64,000 nucleotides of DNA from Halanaerobiaceae bacterium ANBcell28 (GCA_037623315.1 JBBJJH010000001.1:141019-205018); one strand, 5' to 3'; shown: positions 52,900-62,817, counted from the stretch's first letter. Made by a program: numbers and translations. Notes: a model not told the origin generated them from the letters alone.

Positions 52900-54317
52900 T
52901 AAAAATTCCACCCTTCGTTGTTTTGCCAGTAGTGTAATAACAGTCCTGTTTTATCTAATAGAGTAAAAATATTTATATTATACTGAAATTCAGCCTGCAA
53001 GAAGGCAAGTTTGCTTTGCTTTAAAAGGGTTTGAGCATTTAAGACCTCTGTATTTGTAGCCATACCTTCCTGATAACGACGATTTTCAATATTTAAATTT
53101 TCTTTAGCTCTATTTACATTTAATTTTTCTAAACTAATATTATTACTGGTAGTTCTGGTTTTGAGTAATAATTCTTCTATCTCAATTTTAATATAATCTT
53201 CTAAATCTTTTCTATTAAGTTCTAATTGAGCTATATCTTTTTCTACTTTTTTTTGTCTGCTACTTGAAAAACCTTTATCAAACAAAGAGACATTTCCGGC
53301 TAAAGTGATAGTTCCTACTCCATCATCAAAAGAAAACTCCTCACCCTGCCACTGATAATTTCCTGACAAAATAAGATTGGGCAATCGACTGTTTTTTTCC
53401 ATCTGTAAGTTGTTTTCTAGAACTTTTCTATTTATATCTAATAATTCTAATTCAATTCTATTCTCTAAAGCTAACCTAAATTGACTTTCTAAATCTTTTA
53501 CAAAATTAAAGTTTAATTCAGGCCATTCCAAATTTCTTCCGTCTAAATTTATACCTGTAATATTTACAAAATGTCTACGAGCAATTAAAAGCTTATTTTT
53601 TGCATCATCCAAACTATTTACAGCTCTTCCTTGTTCAATTTCTACTTGAAGTAAATCTGTTTTTAATGTAAGGCCATGCTCATAACTATGTTGAGCAGTT
53701 TTTTTATGTTGATTAACAAGATCCAAAAATTCTTTCTCTAATTCCACTCTTTCCTGTGCTAATAAAACATTATAATATAACTGTATTACTTGCAGTACCA
53801 GTTGATTTTTAGTTTGTTCCAATTGAAGTTCACTAGCTTTCAAACCCTGATTAGCCTGTTCCAAACCTGTTCTAAGCCTTCCCCCTAGATATACAGGTTG
53901 TTGTATAGAAATACTGGTTTGAAAATTGTTTTTTGATGGCTGTATCATGTCAGCTATCTCATCTAAGTAATAATCGAGATCAATATCTATATCAAGGTCT
54001 ATATCCCCCAAAAAATCATCTGAAAGACTGATCTCTATTCCCCTATAATCATCAAAAATATCTTCATCTTCTATAAACAATCTAGTATAGGAAGTACTTA
54101 TATCAATTTCTGGATAAAAAGCCTTTCTAGCCATTTCAACATCAATTTCTGCTTTATCTCTATCGTAAAGACCTTGATGAATACTGCGATTATTTCTCAA
54201 GGCTGTTTCAATTGCCTGTTCAAGATAAAGATTGTTTACATAAGCATTTACAAACTCTAATTTAAAGAACGTAATAAAAAACAAAAGTAAAATAAAACAT
54301 AGAAAAAATTTTTTCAT
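52899..54317 (-). CDS. TolC family outer-membrane efflux protein
   Basis: The 472-residue protein has a signal peptide (about 1-25), then the two-fold repeat of TolC channels: YLEQAIETALRNNRSIHQGLYDRDKAEIDVEMARKAFYPEIDISTSYT, FQTSISIQQPVYLGGRLRTG and QYNINIFTLLDKTG-like ends. An Asp-rich stretch (about 92-110, DDFLGDIDLDIDIDLDYYLDE) is unusual. A TolC homologue implies an outer membrane. It is first of the pump operon and lies 170 bases from a TetR regulator on the same strand. Confidence 0.95.
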   Translation of the reverse strand: MKKFFLCFILLLFFITFFKLEFVNAYVNNLYLEQAIETALRNNRSIHQGLYDRDKAEIDVEMARKAFYPEIDISTSYTRLFIEDEDIFDDYRGIEISLSDDFLGDIDLDIDIDLDYYLDEIADMIQPSKNNFQTSISIQQPVYLGGRLRTGLEQANQGLKASELQLEQTKNQLVLQVIQLYYNVLLAQERVELEKEFLDLVNQHKKTAQHSYEHGLTLKTDLLQVEIEQGRAVNSLDDAKNKLLIARRHFVNITGINLDGRNLEWPELNFNFVKDLESQFRLALENRIELELLDINRKVLENNLQMEKNSRLPNLILSGNYQWQGEEFSFDDGVGTITLAGNVSLFDKGFSSSRQKKVEKDIAQLELNRKDLEDYIKIEIEELLLKTRTTSNNISLEKLNVNRAKENLNIENRRYQEGMATNTEVLNAQTLLKQSKLAFLQAEFQYNINIFTLLDKTGLLLHYWQNNEGWNF

Positions 54318-54488
54318 ATTTCTTACAACTCCTTTTTTCGATTTATAGAATAGAATGATGGTAAAATCTTTAGTGCTATATGATATAAGTATCTTATATT
54401 TAAGTAATCTATAAGCTAAGTATGCTTATATGAAATAAATGTCATAGCATTATCAAAAAAATATAAAAACAAAGGAAATTATAATAAG

Positions 54489-55082
54489 TTAAGTAAAAAT
54501 ACCATTCTGAAAAAATTTATATACATTCTCTGCTGCTCTATCAAAAATATCTTCTATTGACTCTGGATTGAGGAAGCCCATGTGTGCAACTGAATTAGCT
54601 GACGATAACATCATGTATGCCATCATATCTATATCAATATTTTCTCTTATACTACCTTTATTACATCCCTCTACTAAAATCTCCTTTATATATTTATGTA
54701 TCAAAATGCCATAATTGAAGATTTCTTCTTTCAAGCCTCTAACTGGTTTATTAATTTCATCATTTAGTATTTGAAAAAGATCTCTGTGTTTATATATAAA
54801 ATCAAAGTATTCCTTTATTAAATATTTTATTTTCTCTGGTACAACTATATTTTTTTTATTTAGTTTTCTAAAATATATATGTAACTTCTTTTGTTCAACC
54901 TCAAATATATATGACAGTATATTTTCTTTATCTTTGAAGTAATTATATATTGTACCTACTGAAACACCTGCTTCTTGTGCAATTCTATCAGTTGTACAAT
55001 TATAAAAACCCACTTTTGAAATTACTCTAATAGCCGCCTTTCTAATTTGATCCTTTTTCTCTGGTGATTTTTTCCTCGCCAT
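54489..55082 (-). CDS. TetR/AcrR family transcriptional regulator
   Basis: The 197-residue protein has an N-terminal HTH domain (residues 10-56): DQIRKAAIRVISKVGFYNCTTDRIAQEAGVSVGTIYNYFKDKENIL. An all-helical ligand-binding domain follows, ending AYMMLSSANSVAHMGFLNPESIEDIFDRAAENVYKFF. It lies just upstream of the TolC-MFP-RND operon on the same strand, so it probably represses the pump and responds to an exported compound. The palindrome at 55105-55140, ahead of its own start, would allow autoregulation. Confidence 0.93.
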   Translation of the reverse strand: MARKKSPEKKDQIRKAAIRVISKVGFYNCTTDRIAQEAGVSVGTIYNYFKDKENILSYIFEVEQKKLHIYFRKLNKKNIVVPEKIKYLIKEYFDFIYKHRDLFQILNDEINKPVRGLKEEIFNYGILIHKYIKEILVEGCNKGSIRENIDIDMMAYMMLSSANSVAHMGFLNPESIEDIFDRAAENVYKFFQNGIFT

Positions 55083-55104
55083 TTAAAACAACTCCTAATT
55101 TTAT

Positions 55105-55140
55105 AATAATTAATAAATGAGACCTCATTCATTAATTATT
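55105..55140. promoter_or_regulatory. 36-bp palindromic operator upstream of the TetR gene
   Basis: Two 18-base arms (55105-55122, 55123-55140) match as AATAATTAATRAATGAGR in inverted form, with two differences. It lies 23 bases ahead of the TetR start and would overlap its promoter. The length is large for one TetR dimer and would suit two dimers side by side. Confidence 0.7.
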
Positions 55141-55285
55141 ATATCAGAATATAACTCTATGTCAATTTAATTTAATAAGAAAAATTGCTTAGGCTCTTTT
55201 TATAATAAGAGTTTATTGATGACACGCTAATCTCGCATGCTTATACTAATAGCCGTATTGAAAGTAGATAATTTCCTAACATAAA

Positions 55286-55324
55286 AAAATCACCTTGAAC
55301 TTTTGACAGTTCAAGGTGATTTTT
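55286..55324. terminator. Terminator at the end of the oligosaccharide/peptide ABC operon
   Basis: AAAAATCACCTTGAACT pairs with AGTTCAAGGTGATTTTT around a 6-base loop (17 bp). The A and T ends make it work for the operon on the minus strand and perhaps in the other direction. The rest of 55141-55285 shows nothing I can name. Confidence 0.85.
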
Positions 55325-55344
55325 AGCACTATGAAAGATTTTAA

Positions 55345-56295
55345 TTAATCATCACTATATAAAACACTATGATTCTCCTCAACCTCAACAAATCCTTTTC
55401 CTGAATTATTTTTGTAAAATTCTCCAACTTCATGAACAACTTGTTCCGGCAAAAATTCTTCATCCCTATCCCAACGATCACCTATTTCTGGTACTGCCTT
55501 GAATAACATTTGTGTATAAGGGTGAATTGGGTTTTCATAAATTTTCTTTGTGTCTCCTCTTTCTACCAGACGTCCTTTATACATAATTAAAGTATCATCA
55601 CTTATATAATATCCTAGATTTAAATCATGGGTAATAAAAATTACTGTCATACCATTTTTCTTACAAACTTCAACTAATAAATTAAGAACACCTATCCTGG
55701 TAGATGCATCAAGCATACTTATCAATTCATCAGCAATTAGAACATCTACATCCAGCAATAAAGCTCTAGCAATTAGTAGGCGTTGTAATTGCCCACCACT
55801 TAGTTGATGAGGAAACTTTCCTAATGTTCTATCAGGGTTTAGATTTACCTCTGATAGAACTTTTTCAATCTTATCTCTTCTGTTTTTTTCATCAGTTAAA
55901 AAACGATCGAAAATCATATCAAAAGCTCTATCTATTCTATATAGAGGATTAAATGAAGCAAATGGATCCTGGAAGATACCCTGAACTTTGCGATAATAAT
56001 CTTTAAGTTCATTCTTTTTCTTTATTTCAGTAATATCTTTTCCTCTATATATGATTTTACCTCCAGATGGTTTTATTAGCTTTAATATTAATTTACCTAC
56101 AGTAGTTTTTCCACTTCCACTTTCCCCAATCAAAGAGAGAACTTTTCCTTTTTCCATATTAAAAGAAACATCTTTAGCAGCTACCGTTATATCCGGATTT
56201 ACAATACCACTTTTGAATATCTTAGTTAAACCCTGTACTGATAATATAATATCATCTGAATTATTAACTTGCGTATTAAGTTTCTCTTTATTCAT
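55345..56295 (-). CDS. Oligopeptide/oligosaccharide ABC transporter ATPase (OppF-like)
   Basis: The 316-residue ATPase has Walker A GESGSGKTTVGK, Q-loop VQGIFQDPFASFNP, ABC signature LSGGQLQRLLIARAL, Walker B VDVLIADELISMLD and the H-loop FITHD. A C-terminal OppF-type tail follows HPYTQMLFKAVPEIG. It lacks the tail Cys cluster seen in the OppD partner. The ATG at 56295 is used; it overlaps the OppD-like gene by 8 bases. It is the last gene of the five-gene operon and powers import with OppD. Confidence 0.95.
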   Translation of the reverse strand: MNKEKLNTQVNNSDDIILSVQGLTKIFKSGIVNPDITVAAKDVSFNMEKGKVLSLIGESGSGKTTVGKLILKLIKPSGGKIIYRGKDITEIKKKNELKDYYRKVQGIFQDPFASFNPLYRIDRAFDMIFDRFLTDEKNRRDKIEKVLSEVNLNPDRTLGKFPHQLSGGQLQRLLIARALLLDVDVLIADELISMLDASTRIGVLNLLVEVCKKNGMTVIFITHDLNLGYYISDDTLIMYKGRLVERGDTKKIYENPIHPYTQMLFKAVPEIGDRWDRDEEFLPEQVVHEVGEFYKNNSGKGFVEVEENHSVLYSDD

Positions 56296-57274
56296 TATTA
56301 TCACTTCCTAATTCCTTCCATCTCCAGCAAGAAACATAATGTCCTTCATTGACTTTTTCTCTTTCAGGAGTCTGTTCACAAACTTCAGTAGCATAAGGAC
56401 ACCTAAATCTAAATCTACATCCATCTTCAATATTTAATAAGTGTGGTGGCGTTCCCTTTATGCCTGATAAACGAGTATCTTTGTACTGAATTCCAACTTG
56501 AGGCAAGGAATTTATTAAAGCCTTTGTATAAGGATGCCTCGGATTACTAACAATCTCATCAGTTGGACCAATTTCAGCAAAATGACCAGCATACATAATC
56601 ATTATCCTATCAGCTATCTGATATAAGATAGCTAGATCATGAGTAATGAACATTGATGAGCCTATGATACCTTCATCTCTTAGGTTTGCTAACATATTAG
56701 CCGCAAACCTCTGTGAACTAACATCAAGCGCAGATGTAATTTCATCCGCTATTAGAAAATCAGGATCTAAAATAGAAGAAATTATCATAATTACTCTTTG
56801 TTTCATACCACCTGATAGTTCTATGGAAAAGCGATTAAGAGTTGATGGTTCTAAATTAACAAGGTCAAAACGTTCTTCAACCTTGTTGAAAAATTTCCTA
56901 TTAGGAAGAATTCCATGTTCTCTAACCAAGTCTCCAATGAATGTTTTTATTTTCTTTGTTGGACTAAAAGCGTCTAAAGCATACTGAGGAATTATTGAAA
57001 TATTTTTCAATCGCATATGTCGAAATTCTCGCTCAGTCATTTTAATTATATCTTTTCCAACAAGTTTTATTTTTCCATCCACAAATTTAAGAGGTGCTTG
57101 CATAGAAATCAGTGAACTAGCAAGTGTACTTTTTCCACAACCAGACTCACCTGCTAAACCAAGTATTTCACCTCGTTTTATTTTAAAAGTTATATCATCA
57201 ACAGCCTTTACATCACCTTTTAATATCTTGTAATAAGCTTTAAGATTACTTATCTCTAATACATTATCACTCAT
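56288..57274 (-). CDS. Oligopeptide/oligosaccharide ABC transporter ATPase (OppD-like)
   Basis: The 328-residue ATPase has Walker A GESGCGKSTLASSL, Q-loop SIIPQYALDAFSPTK, signature ELSGGMKQRVIMI, Walker B PDFLIADEITSALD, and H-loop FITHD. The OppD-type C-terminal region IEDGCRFRFRCPYATEVCEQ-TPE has four Cys that in relatives hold an iron-sulfur cluster or a zinc. It starts three bases after the second permease stop. Confidence 0.95.
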   Translation of the reverse strand: MSDNVLEISNLKAYYKILKGDVKAVDDITFKIKRGEILGLAGESGCGKSTLASSLISMQAPLKFVDGKIKLVGKDIIKMTEREFRHMRLKNISIIPQYALDAFSPTKKIKTFIGDLVREHGILPNRKFFNKVEERFDLVNLEPSTLNRFSIELSGGMKQRVIMIISSILDPDFLIADEITSALDVSSQRFAANMLANLRDEGIIGSSMFITHDLAILYQIADRIMIMYAGHFAEIGPTDEIVSNPRHPYTKALINSLPQVGIQYKDTRLSGIKGTPPHLLNIEDGCRFRFRCPYATEVCEQTPEREKVNEGHYVSCWRWKELGSDNNE

Positions 57275-57277
57275 AGT

Positions 57278-58144
57278 TTACATCTCCCTCAACCGTGGAT
57301 TAAATACTTGATCAAGACCTGTATTTATAAAATATAAAGATGCAACCATTAAAGTCAATACAAGACCTGGTATAATAGCCCACCACCAGAAACCTAATTC
57401 AACAGCATTCCAACTAACAGCTAAATTTATAACTGCTCCTAATGAGATACCTGTTGTCGGTCCAAGTCCTAAAAACTCAAGACCAACCGCTGCCAGTATG
57501 GTTCCATTAAATAAAAGTATACAAGTCATGAATACATATGAAAACATATTTGCTGCAATATCTTCTTTAAGAATTCTTAATGTATTTAGGCCAGATATTT
57601 TAGACAAACTAACAAACTCTTGATTTTTAATAGACAAAGTTTGTGAGCGCACTGCGCGTGCAACCCAGGGCCAACTTGTTATCCCTACTAAAAAAGCAAT
57701 CACAAATAATCCCCTAGCCTGTAGATATGCTGAAATAATAATAATAACTGGTATAGTTGGTAATGTTAGAAACAAATTTGTTATTAGCATTAACCCCTCA
57801 TCTATAATTGTTCCACTATAGTAGCCAGAAAAGAAACCAATTAAACAACCTAAAGTCAAAGCAATTGCACCAGCTATCAACCCTAATTGTATTGTCCTTC
57901 TTAATCCATAAACTGTCATAGTAAATACATCCTGTCCAAACATAGTAGTGCCAAAGTAATTATCCCTGGATGGTGGCTGATATCCCATTGACTCATAACC
58001 ATCGTATTCATAGGGTGTAAAATAAGGACCAAGAATTGCCAATAATAGTATGATAGTAAATAAAGTCAATCCAAATAATACTTTTTTATTACTTAGAGCG
58101 TAATATAAGTTCTCATTATTTTTTAGTTTATTTTTTAATCCCAT
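57278..58144 (-). CDS. ABC transporter permease (OppC/DppC-like)
   Basis: The 288-residue permease has an N-terminal helix LFGLTLFTIILLLAILGPYFTPY, then GTTMFGQDVFTMTVYGLRRTIQLGLIAGAI, GITSWPWVARAVRSQTLSIKNQEFVSLSKISG (coupling loop) and four further helices. It is the second permease of the operon, next to the OppB-like gene with three bases between. Peptide or sugar specificity comes from the binding protein. Confidence 0.94.
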   Translation of the reverse strand: MGLKNKLKNNENLYYALSNKKVLFGLTLFTIILLLAILGPYFTPYEYDGYESMGYQPPSRDNYFGTTMFGQDVFTMTVYGLRRTIQLGLIAGAIALTLGCLIGFFSGYYSGTIIDEGLMLITNLFLTLPTIPVIIIISAYLQARGLFVIAFLVGITSWPWVARAVRSQTLSIKNQEFVSLSKISGLNTLRILKEDIAANMFSYVFMTCILLFNGTILAAVGLEFLGLGPTTGISLGAVINLAVSWNAVELGFWWWAIIPGLVLTLMVASLYFINTGLDQVFNPRLREM

Positions 58145-58147
58145 TAT

Positions 58148-59140
58148 CTATACCTCCTCTGAATAAGATAATCTAACTCTTGGGTCAATGATCATATATA
58201 TTATATCTACTATAAAATTAGCTACTAAAACTAAAATAATTGAAAATAAGAATGTCCCTTGTATTAAAAAATAATCCTGGTTCATTACTCCCTGTAACAT
58301 ACGATAACCAATACCTGGGTAAGAAAATACCATCTGTACCATTATAGCTCCACCCATAATATTTCCAAATTGTAAGGCAAGCCCTGTTACCTGTGGTAAG
58401 ACACCATTTCTAAAACCATAACTTCTTATTAATTTTTTAGAAGCCCCTAAAGATTTCATATATTTTGAATAGTTAGAGCTTTTCTCATATAAAATCATAT
58501 TACGCATGCCTATAGCCCAACCTCCAAGTTGAACTAAAAAGAGACTGAAAAAAGGTAAAAACCAATATCGTAAGAAATCAATAAAATAAGCCAAATGAAA
58601 ACCAGGTCTCATAGTTGCACTATAAGCTCCTCCCCCTACAGGGAAAATGCCCCATCGAGTACCAAATAAATATAATAAAACAACTGCAAACCAGAAATAT
58701 GGGGATGATGTTAAGAAATAAAAAACAGGCATTAATACATTATCTGCAGTTTTATTCATTCCTGAAAAAGCACCTAATTTATTACCTATTACCCAGCTTA
58801 ATGTAATAGCAGGTACTAGTATATAGATATCATATTTAATTGCTTCTCGAATAATATCAAAAACTGGTCTTGGAAAGTACATAATACTAATCCCTAAATC
58901 TCTTGAAAAAATAGACCTCCAAAAACCAAAATACTGTTGTATAAGAGGTTGCTCAAACCCAAATAATTGAGCAAAACGAGAATACATTATCTCATAACCA
59001 CCTTCTCTTAAAGCAAACCTTCCTAATAACTGAGATATTGGATCCCCCGGCATAAAGCGAGGCGCAGCCCAATTAATAGTGATTGCTACAAAAAAGGTTA
59101 ATAAATATATAGCAAATTTTTTACTAAAATATTTTCCCAT
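58148..59140 (-). CDS. ABC transporter permease (OppB/DppB-like)
   Basis: The 330-residue permease has the OppB start with helix KFAIYLLTFFVAITINWAAPRFMPGDPISQLL. It also has six predicted membrane segments and the EAA-like loop YEKSSNYSKYMKSLGASKKLIRSYGFRNGVLPQVTGL. A longer first periplasmic loop (about 30-90) is typical for the sugar-type branch seen in Thermotoga. It follows the binding-protein gene by 82 bases, a gap often seen where a processing or partial stop sets a high level of the binding protein. Confidence 0.94.
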   Translation of the reverse strand: MGKYFSKKFAIYLLTFFVAITINWAAPRFMPGDPISQLLGRFALREGGYEIMYSRFAQLFGFEQPLIQQYFGFWRSIFSRDLGISIMYFPRPVFDIIREAIKYDIYILVPAITLSWVIGNKLGAFSGMNKTADNVLMPVFYFLTSSPYFWFAVVLLYLFGTRWGIFPVGGGAYSATMRPGFHLAYFIDFLRYWFLPFFSLFLVQLGGWAIGMRNMILYEKSSNYSKYMKSLGASKKLIRSYGFRNGVLPQVTGLALQFGNIMGGAIMVQMVFSYPGIGYRMLQGVMNQDYFLIQGTFLFSIILVLVANFIVDIIYMIIDPRVRLSYSEEV

Positions 59141-59222
59141 AATTTATTTTTACTCCTTTCTTTAAAATAACAGGCCCGAATATACCGGGCCTGTTAGTTA
59201 TAATATATATTTTACCTGTATA

Positions 59223-60902
59223 TTAATTTGCAGGCTCAAGTTCAATTAATGCTCTAATAAACCCTAGATTCCATCCAGCACTCCAGGAACAAGCTATTCC
59301 TGTTGGATTATCTTCTGATGGCCAATTTGTCCAGTTAGCAGTTGTATTAGCTGCCCATAAACCGTTATGCCATAAAGGAATAACTGGCATTTCTTCGAGA
59401 ATTCTTTGTTGAATGAATGAAGCTACTACTTGGGCTTCAGGATCATCTGGACTCAAATAAGAAAACTCACTTACAGCATCAAATAATTCTTGGTCATCAT
59501 AACGTCCAAAGTTTTCCCAAATTTGTGTACTTGTAATATTTTCACCGACTATGTGACTCCAGAAAGTATATGGAGATGCACTGGTATCAGTCCAGTTGTT
59601 TATAACCATATTAAAATTACCAGTAGTCATTTGATTTTGCCAAGTACCATGATCTGGGAAGTTAGATACAGCATTAATTCCTGCTGCTCTTAAACCAGCT
59701 GTAATAGCTCTTGAAGCTTCCATCCAGTCAGTCCAACCATTAGGAACTATAAGATCTATGGCAATATCTGAACCATCTGGAGCATTTCTCCATCCATCAC
59801 CATTTGTATCAACATAACCAGCTTCATCAAGTAACTCTGCCGCTTTATCAAGATCATAATAGAAACCATATTCTTCAGCTACATCAGCATCATAGAAATC
59901 TAACCATGGTCCAAATAAACCAGTTGGATTAGATGCAGTTACCATATTTTCATAAACTCTACGGACAATAGTATTGGAATCCATAGCAAATGCAATTGCT
60001 CTTCTGAAGTTAGTATCGTCAAATGGTTTTCTTGTAGTGTTTAAGAAAACGTGAGCTGTATTCCACTGAACATGATATGGAGCTTGATTGTAGTAAGTGT
60101 CAACTCCAAAAGTATTTCTTAATCCAGGAATACCAGGTAAAAAGAAGTTACTTAAGTCAATTTCACCTTTCATTAATGAACCAAGCACAACGTTATTTGA
60201 GAATACTATTCTGTTAACTAAATATTTAGGAGCAGGTTGACCATGAACATCATTACCCCACCAATCATCATCTCTAACCCATGTAAATCTATCTTGTTCT
60301 ACACTTTCTAGCAAATATGGACCAGAGCCAACTGGGTCATCATAGTTAGACCATACTAATAAATCATCAACTTCCCCAAAAACATGTTTAGGGAAAATAA
60401 CTTGATCATATAATGCTTGGTTCCATGCTTGATAACGAGGATTATCAGAAAAATGGAATATAGCAGTAAGTTCATCTACTACTTCTATTTCTTCTGTCCA
60501 ATCCCAGAAACTTAGCATATGAGCTAACTCAGCTTCTAGTGCTACTTCCCAAGTAAAAGCAACATCTTCGGCAGTTAAAGCTACACCATCTGACCATGTA
60601 ATTCCATCTCTTAATACAATCTTATATTGAGTATCAGAAATCCACTCACCAGTTTCAGCTAACCATGGTGTATACTCGTTAGCTAATGGATCAAAGTGAA
60701 AAAGTGGCTCATAAAGAAGACCTTCTGTACCTGTTGCAAATCCACCACCAGCAGCTGGATTGAAACTACTCGGTGGTCCCCATTCTCCACCACCATAAAC
60801 TAATGTTTCCTCACGAGGTAGTTCTCCAACAGCTGCAATAGTTGCAACACTTAAAACGAAAGCCATCATCAATACAAAAAACAATTTACATGAAAATTTC
60901 AT
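59223..60902 (-). CDS. ABC transporter substrate-binding protein, family 5 (cello-oligosaccharide-type)
   Basis: The 559-residue protein has a signal peptide (about 1-24) with no lipobox Cys, then VYGGGEWGPPSSFNPAAGGG, VLRDGITWSDGVALTAEDVAFTWE, GSGPYLLE and the late AFAMDSNTIVRRVYENM and FGPWLDFYD. Family 5 binds peptides, but the SFNP start and Trp-rich pocket (DDWWGND, HGLWAANTTANWTNWPS) resemble the Thermotoga and Halanaerobium oligosaccharide binders. The ligand is likely a beta-linked oligosaccharide; this is inference. It is the first gene of the operon. Confidence 0.9.
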   Translation of the reverse strand: MKFSCKLFFVLMMAFVLSVATIAAVGELPREETLVYGGGEWGPPSSFNPAAGGGFATGTEGLLYEPLFHFDPLANEYTPWLAETGEWISDTQYKIVLRDGITWSDGVALTAEDVAFTWEVALEAELAHMLSFWDWTEEIEVVDELTAIFHFSDNPRYQAWNQALYDQVIFPKHVFGEVDDLLVWSNYDDPVGSGPYLLESVEQDRFTWVRDDDWWGNDVHGQPAPKYLVNRIVFSNNVVLGSLMKGEIDLSNFFLPGIPGLRNTFGVDTYYNQAPYHVQWNTAHVFLNTTRKPFDDTNFRRAIAFAMDSNTIVRRVYENMVTASNPTGLFGPWLDFYDADVAEEYGFYYDLDKAAELLDEAGYVDTNGDGWRNAPDGSDIAIDLIVPNGWTDWMEASRAITAGLRAAGINAVSNFPDHGTWQNQMTTGNFNMVINNWTDTSASPYTFWSHIVGENITSTQIWENFGRYDDQELFDAVSEFSYLSPDDPEAQVVASFIQQRILEEMPVIPLWHNGLWAANTTANWTNWPSEDNPTGIACSWSAGWNLGFIRALIELEPAN

Positions 60903-61080
60903 TACAACACCCCTTTTTGATATTTTATAATTTTATACTCCTAACAATTCTTAAATTAAATTTTTAAGATTTGTTAAGTATAACTTGTCATCCTCCCTTT
61001 TTTCTAATAAAAGTTATAAAATTATAAAAACAGGAAGCGACAAACTTTATGACTTTTTTAAAGCTTATCGATTATTTTAA

Positions 61081-61383
61081 TGCCTGTACTAAATTAAAGC
61101 CTGTACTAAATTAAATTTTTAAAAAAGGAAAATAACGTAGATAAATTAGAGATAATTATAAGTAAGCTTTAGATATATTATATATATCTGATGTATGTAA
61201 TATTCCACCTTTAAAACAAAGATTTGGTTTGCTAAAGTTTTTACTAAAACGCTTTCTAAAATAATTATAACTCAAAGAAAATAAGATATCAAGTGTTTTT
61301 TCAAAATTAAAAGAAAATTAGCAATTTGTGAACTTGTTTTAATTATATAATAACATTATAGCACAAACACATATATATTTACA
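61081..61383 (-). promoter_or_regulatory. Long AT-rich leader of the oligosaccharide ABC operon, with probable promoter
   Basis: The 730-base stretch from 60903 to 61634 has no gene. A TTGTAA (61383-61378), 18-base spacer, TATAAT (61359-61354) unit could start the minus-strand transcript. Downstream of it lies CTAAAACGCTTTCT (61244-61257), near to a CcpA/LacI-type site with central CG. A direct repeat of GCCTGTACTAAATTAAA stands at 61082-61098 and 61100-61116. Each item is weak alone. Confidence 0.4.
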
Positions 61384-61634
61384 ACAAAACTTAAAAAATT
61401 CTGACTTTTTTATTAATTAAAATATCTTTATGTACTTTTTTAGACATTTTTTTAGTTAATTTAACTAAATTTTAAAGGAGTGTTTATGCTATAGCAACCC
61501 TCTTTCTTTGTCTACTATAATAAATTGATTAATAACTTTATTATATAGTAAGAATGTCAATATATTATCAAGGAATATTATCAATGAATTATATGAATGA
61601 AATACTAAGATTATGAAAAAAAATTAAAAGTAAG

Positions 61635-62690
61635 TTATATTTCAATTAAACATTTTTCAATTCTTTTCAAACCTTCCTTTATTAATTTTTCATCAAGTGC
61701 ATAACTAAGCCTAATTCTACCTGGGGCCCCAAACCAATCACCTAAGTAGACTATCACCTTGTATTTTGTATATAGCTTCCAAACAAATTCTTTTGCCCTA
61801 GGAACGGTTGGTAATACGTAGAAAGCTCCTTCTGGTTTCCATAAATCAAGTCCTATATCTAATAGCCCCTGATATATTAAGTCTCTTCTTTTTCTCCAAA
61901 CTCCCAATTGCTGTTGAATATAGCTTTCTGGAGCTTTCATTGCTCCTAAGGCTATATCTTGGCCTACTAAATTTGTATTCATAGAAGTATGAGTTTTCAT
62001 TGCTATTACTTTTTCTATGAAATTCTGATCACTACTCCATAGATAACCTACACGCACACCACACATTGCATAGGTTTTTGAAAAAGAATTAACTGTTATT
62101 ACATGATCACCACTTATTATATAATTTTCTCTATCATAAATTATATCTTTATAAACTTCATCTGATACTACATATATACCCAGTTCCCTTGTTATTTTTT
62201 CTATTTCTTTTAAACTTGCTACATCCTCAACTCTACCTGTAGGATTAGATGGGGAATTTATCAAGACTGCTTTGCAATCTTTAACTTTTTCTTTAAAATC
62301 TTCTAAATTTATTCTGCCATCTTTTAATTCTGTGTAGACGGGCTCCATACCTGCATATTCTAAGATTGGTGGATACGAATAATAATAAGGTTTAGGTACT
62401 AAGACTTTCCCTTTTTCCATAACTCTAAATATTAAATCAAGAGCTTCCGAAGCGCCATTAGTTATTACGAAATTTTCTGCAGTTGACCAAGGGTACTCTG
62501 CTGCTAACCCCTCTCTTAATTCCTGAACTCCCTGAATTAAACCATATCTGAGGTCACACCTGATATTTACTCCTGATATAGCTTCCTCTGGTGGTGGCAA
62601 GTCTGGCTGCCCCGAACCAAAACTAATTATTTCGTTACTCTGTTTTCCAATAAAAATTGCGGGACTTTCTAATTTTATTTCTCTACTCAT
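61635..62690 (-). CDS. PLP-dependent aminotransferase, class I/II
   Basis: The 351-residue protein is a fold-type I aminotransferase. It has ISFGSGQPDLPPPEEAI, the Tyr-rich NPKPYYYSYPP-like loop (LVPKPYYYSYPP), INSPSNPTGRVEDVASL, VVSDEVYKD and the PLP Lys in NSFSKTYAMCGVRVGYLW. A late Arg lies in PGRIRLSYA. It is shorter than AspC (about 400), lacking some N-terminal sequence, as in several archaeal-type aminotransferases. The amino acid used is unknown. It is a single gene, divergent from the FMN riboswitch-pdxS unit. Confidence 0.9.
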   Translation of the reverse strand: MSREIKLESPAIFIGKQSNEIISFGSGQPDLPPPEEAISGVNIRCDLRYGLIQGVQELREGLAAEYPWSTAENFVITNGASEALDLIFRVMEKGKVLVPKPYYYSYPPILEYAGMEPVYTELKDGRINLEDFKEKVKDCKAVLINSPSNPTGRVEDVASLKEIEKITRELGIYVVSDEVYKDIIYDRENYIISGDHVITVNSFSKTYAMCGVRVGYLWSSDQNFIEKVIAMKTHTSMNTNLVGQDIALGAMKAPESYIQQQLGVWRKRRDLIYQGLLDIGLDLWKPEGAFYVLPTVPRAKEFVWKLYTKYKVIVYLGDWFGAPGRIRLSYALDEKLIKEGLKRIEKCLIEI

Positions 62691-62788
62691 TTTATCTACT
62701 CCCTTCTAAAAAAAATATATTAATCTCATTTTACATGACTTAGAAAATGAATACAAGTATTTTTTTCCTATAATTATTTTTTACTTTC

Positions 62789-62817
62789 TTGACAGCATTA
62801 AGAAAAAGTATTAAAAT
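62789..62817 (+). promoter_or_regulatory. Promoter of the FMN riboswitch-pdxS transcript
   Basis: TTGACA (62789-62794), 17 bases, TAAAAT (62812-62817), just 19 bases ahead of the aptamer P1 stem. Confidence 0.8.

Noticed and set aside
61082-61116. Direct repeat of GCCTGTACTAAATTAAA as a mobile-element or attachment site
   Set aside because: Only two copies, no gene between or beside them that would suit an element.
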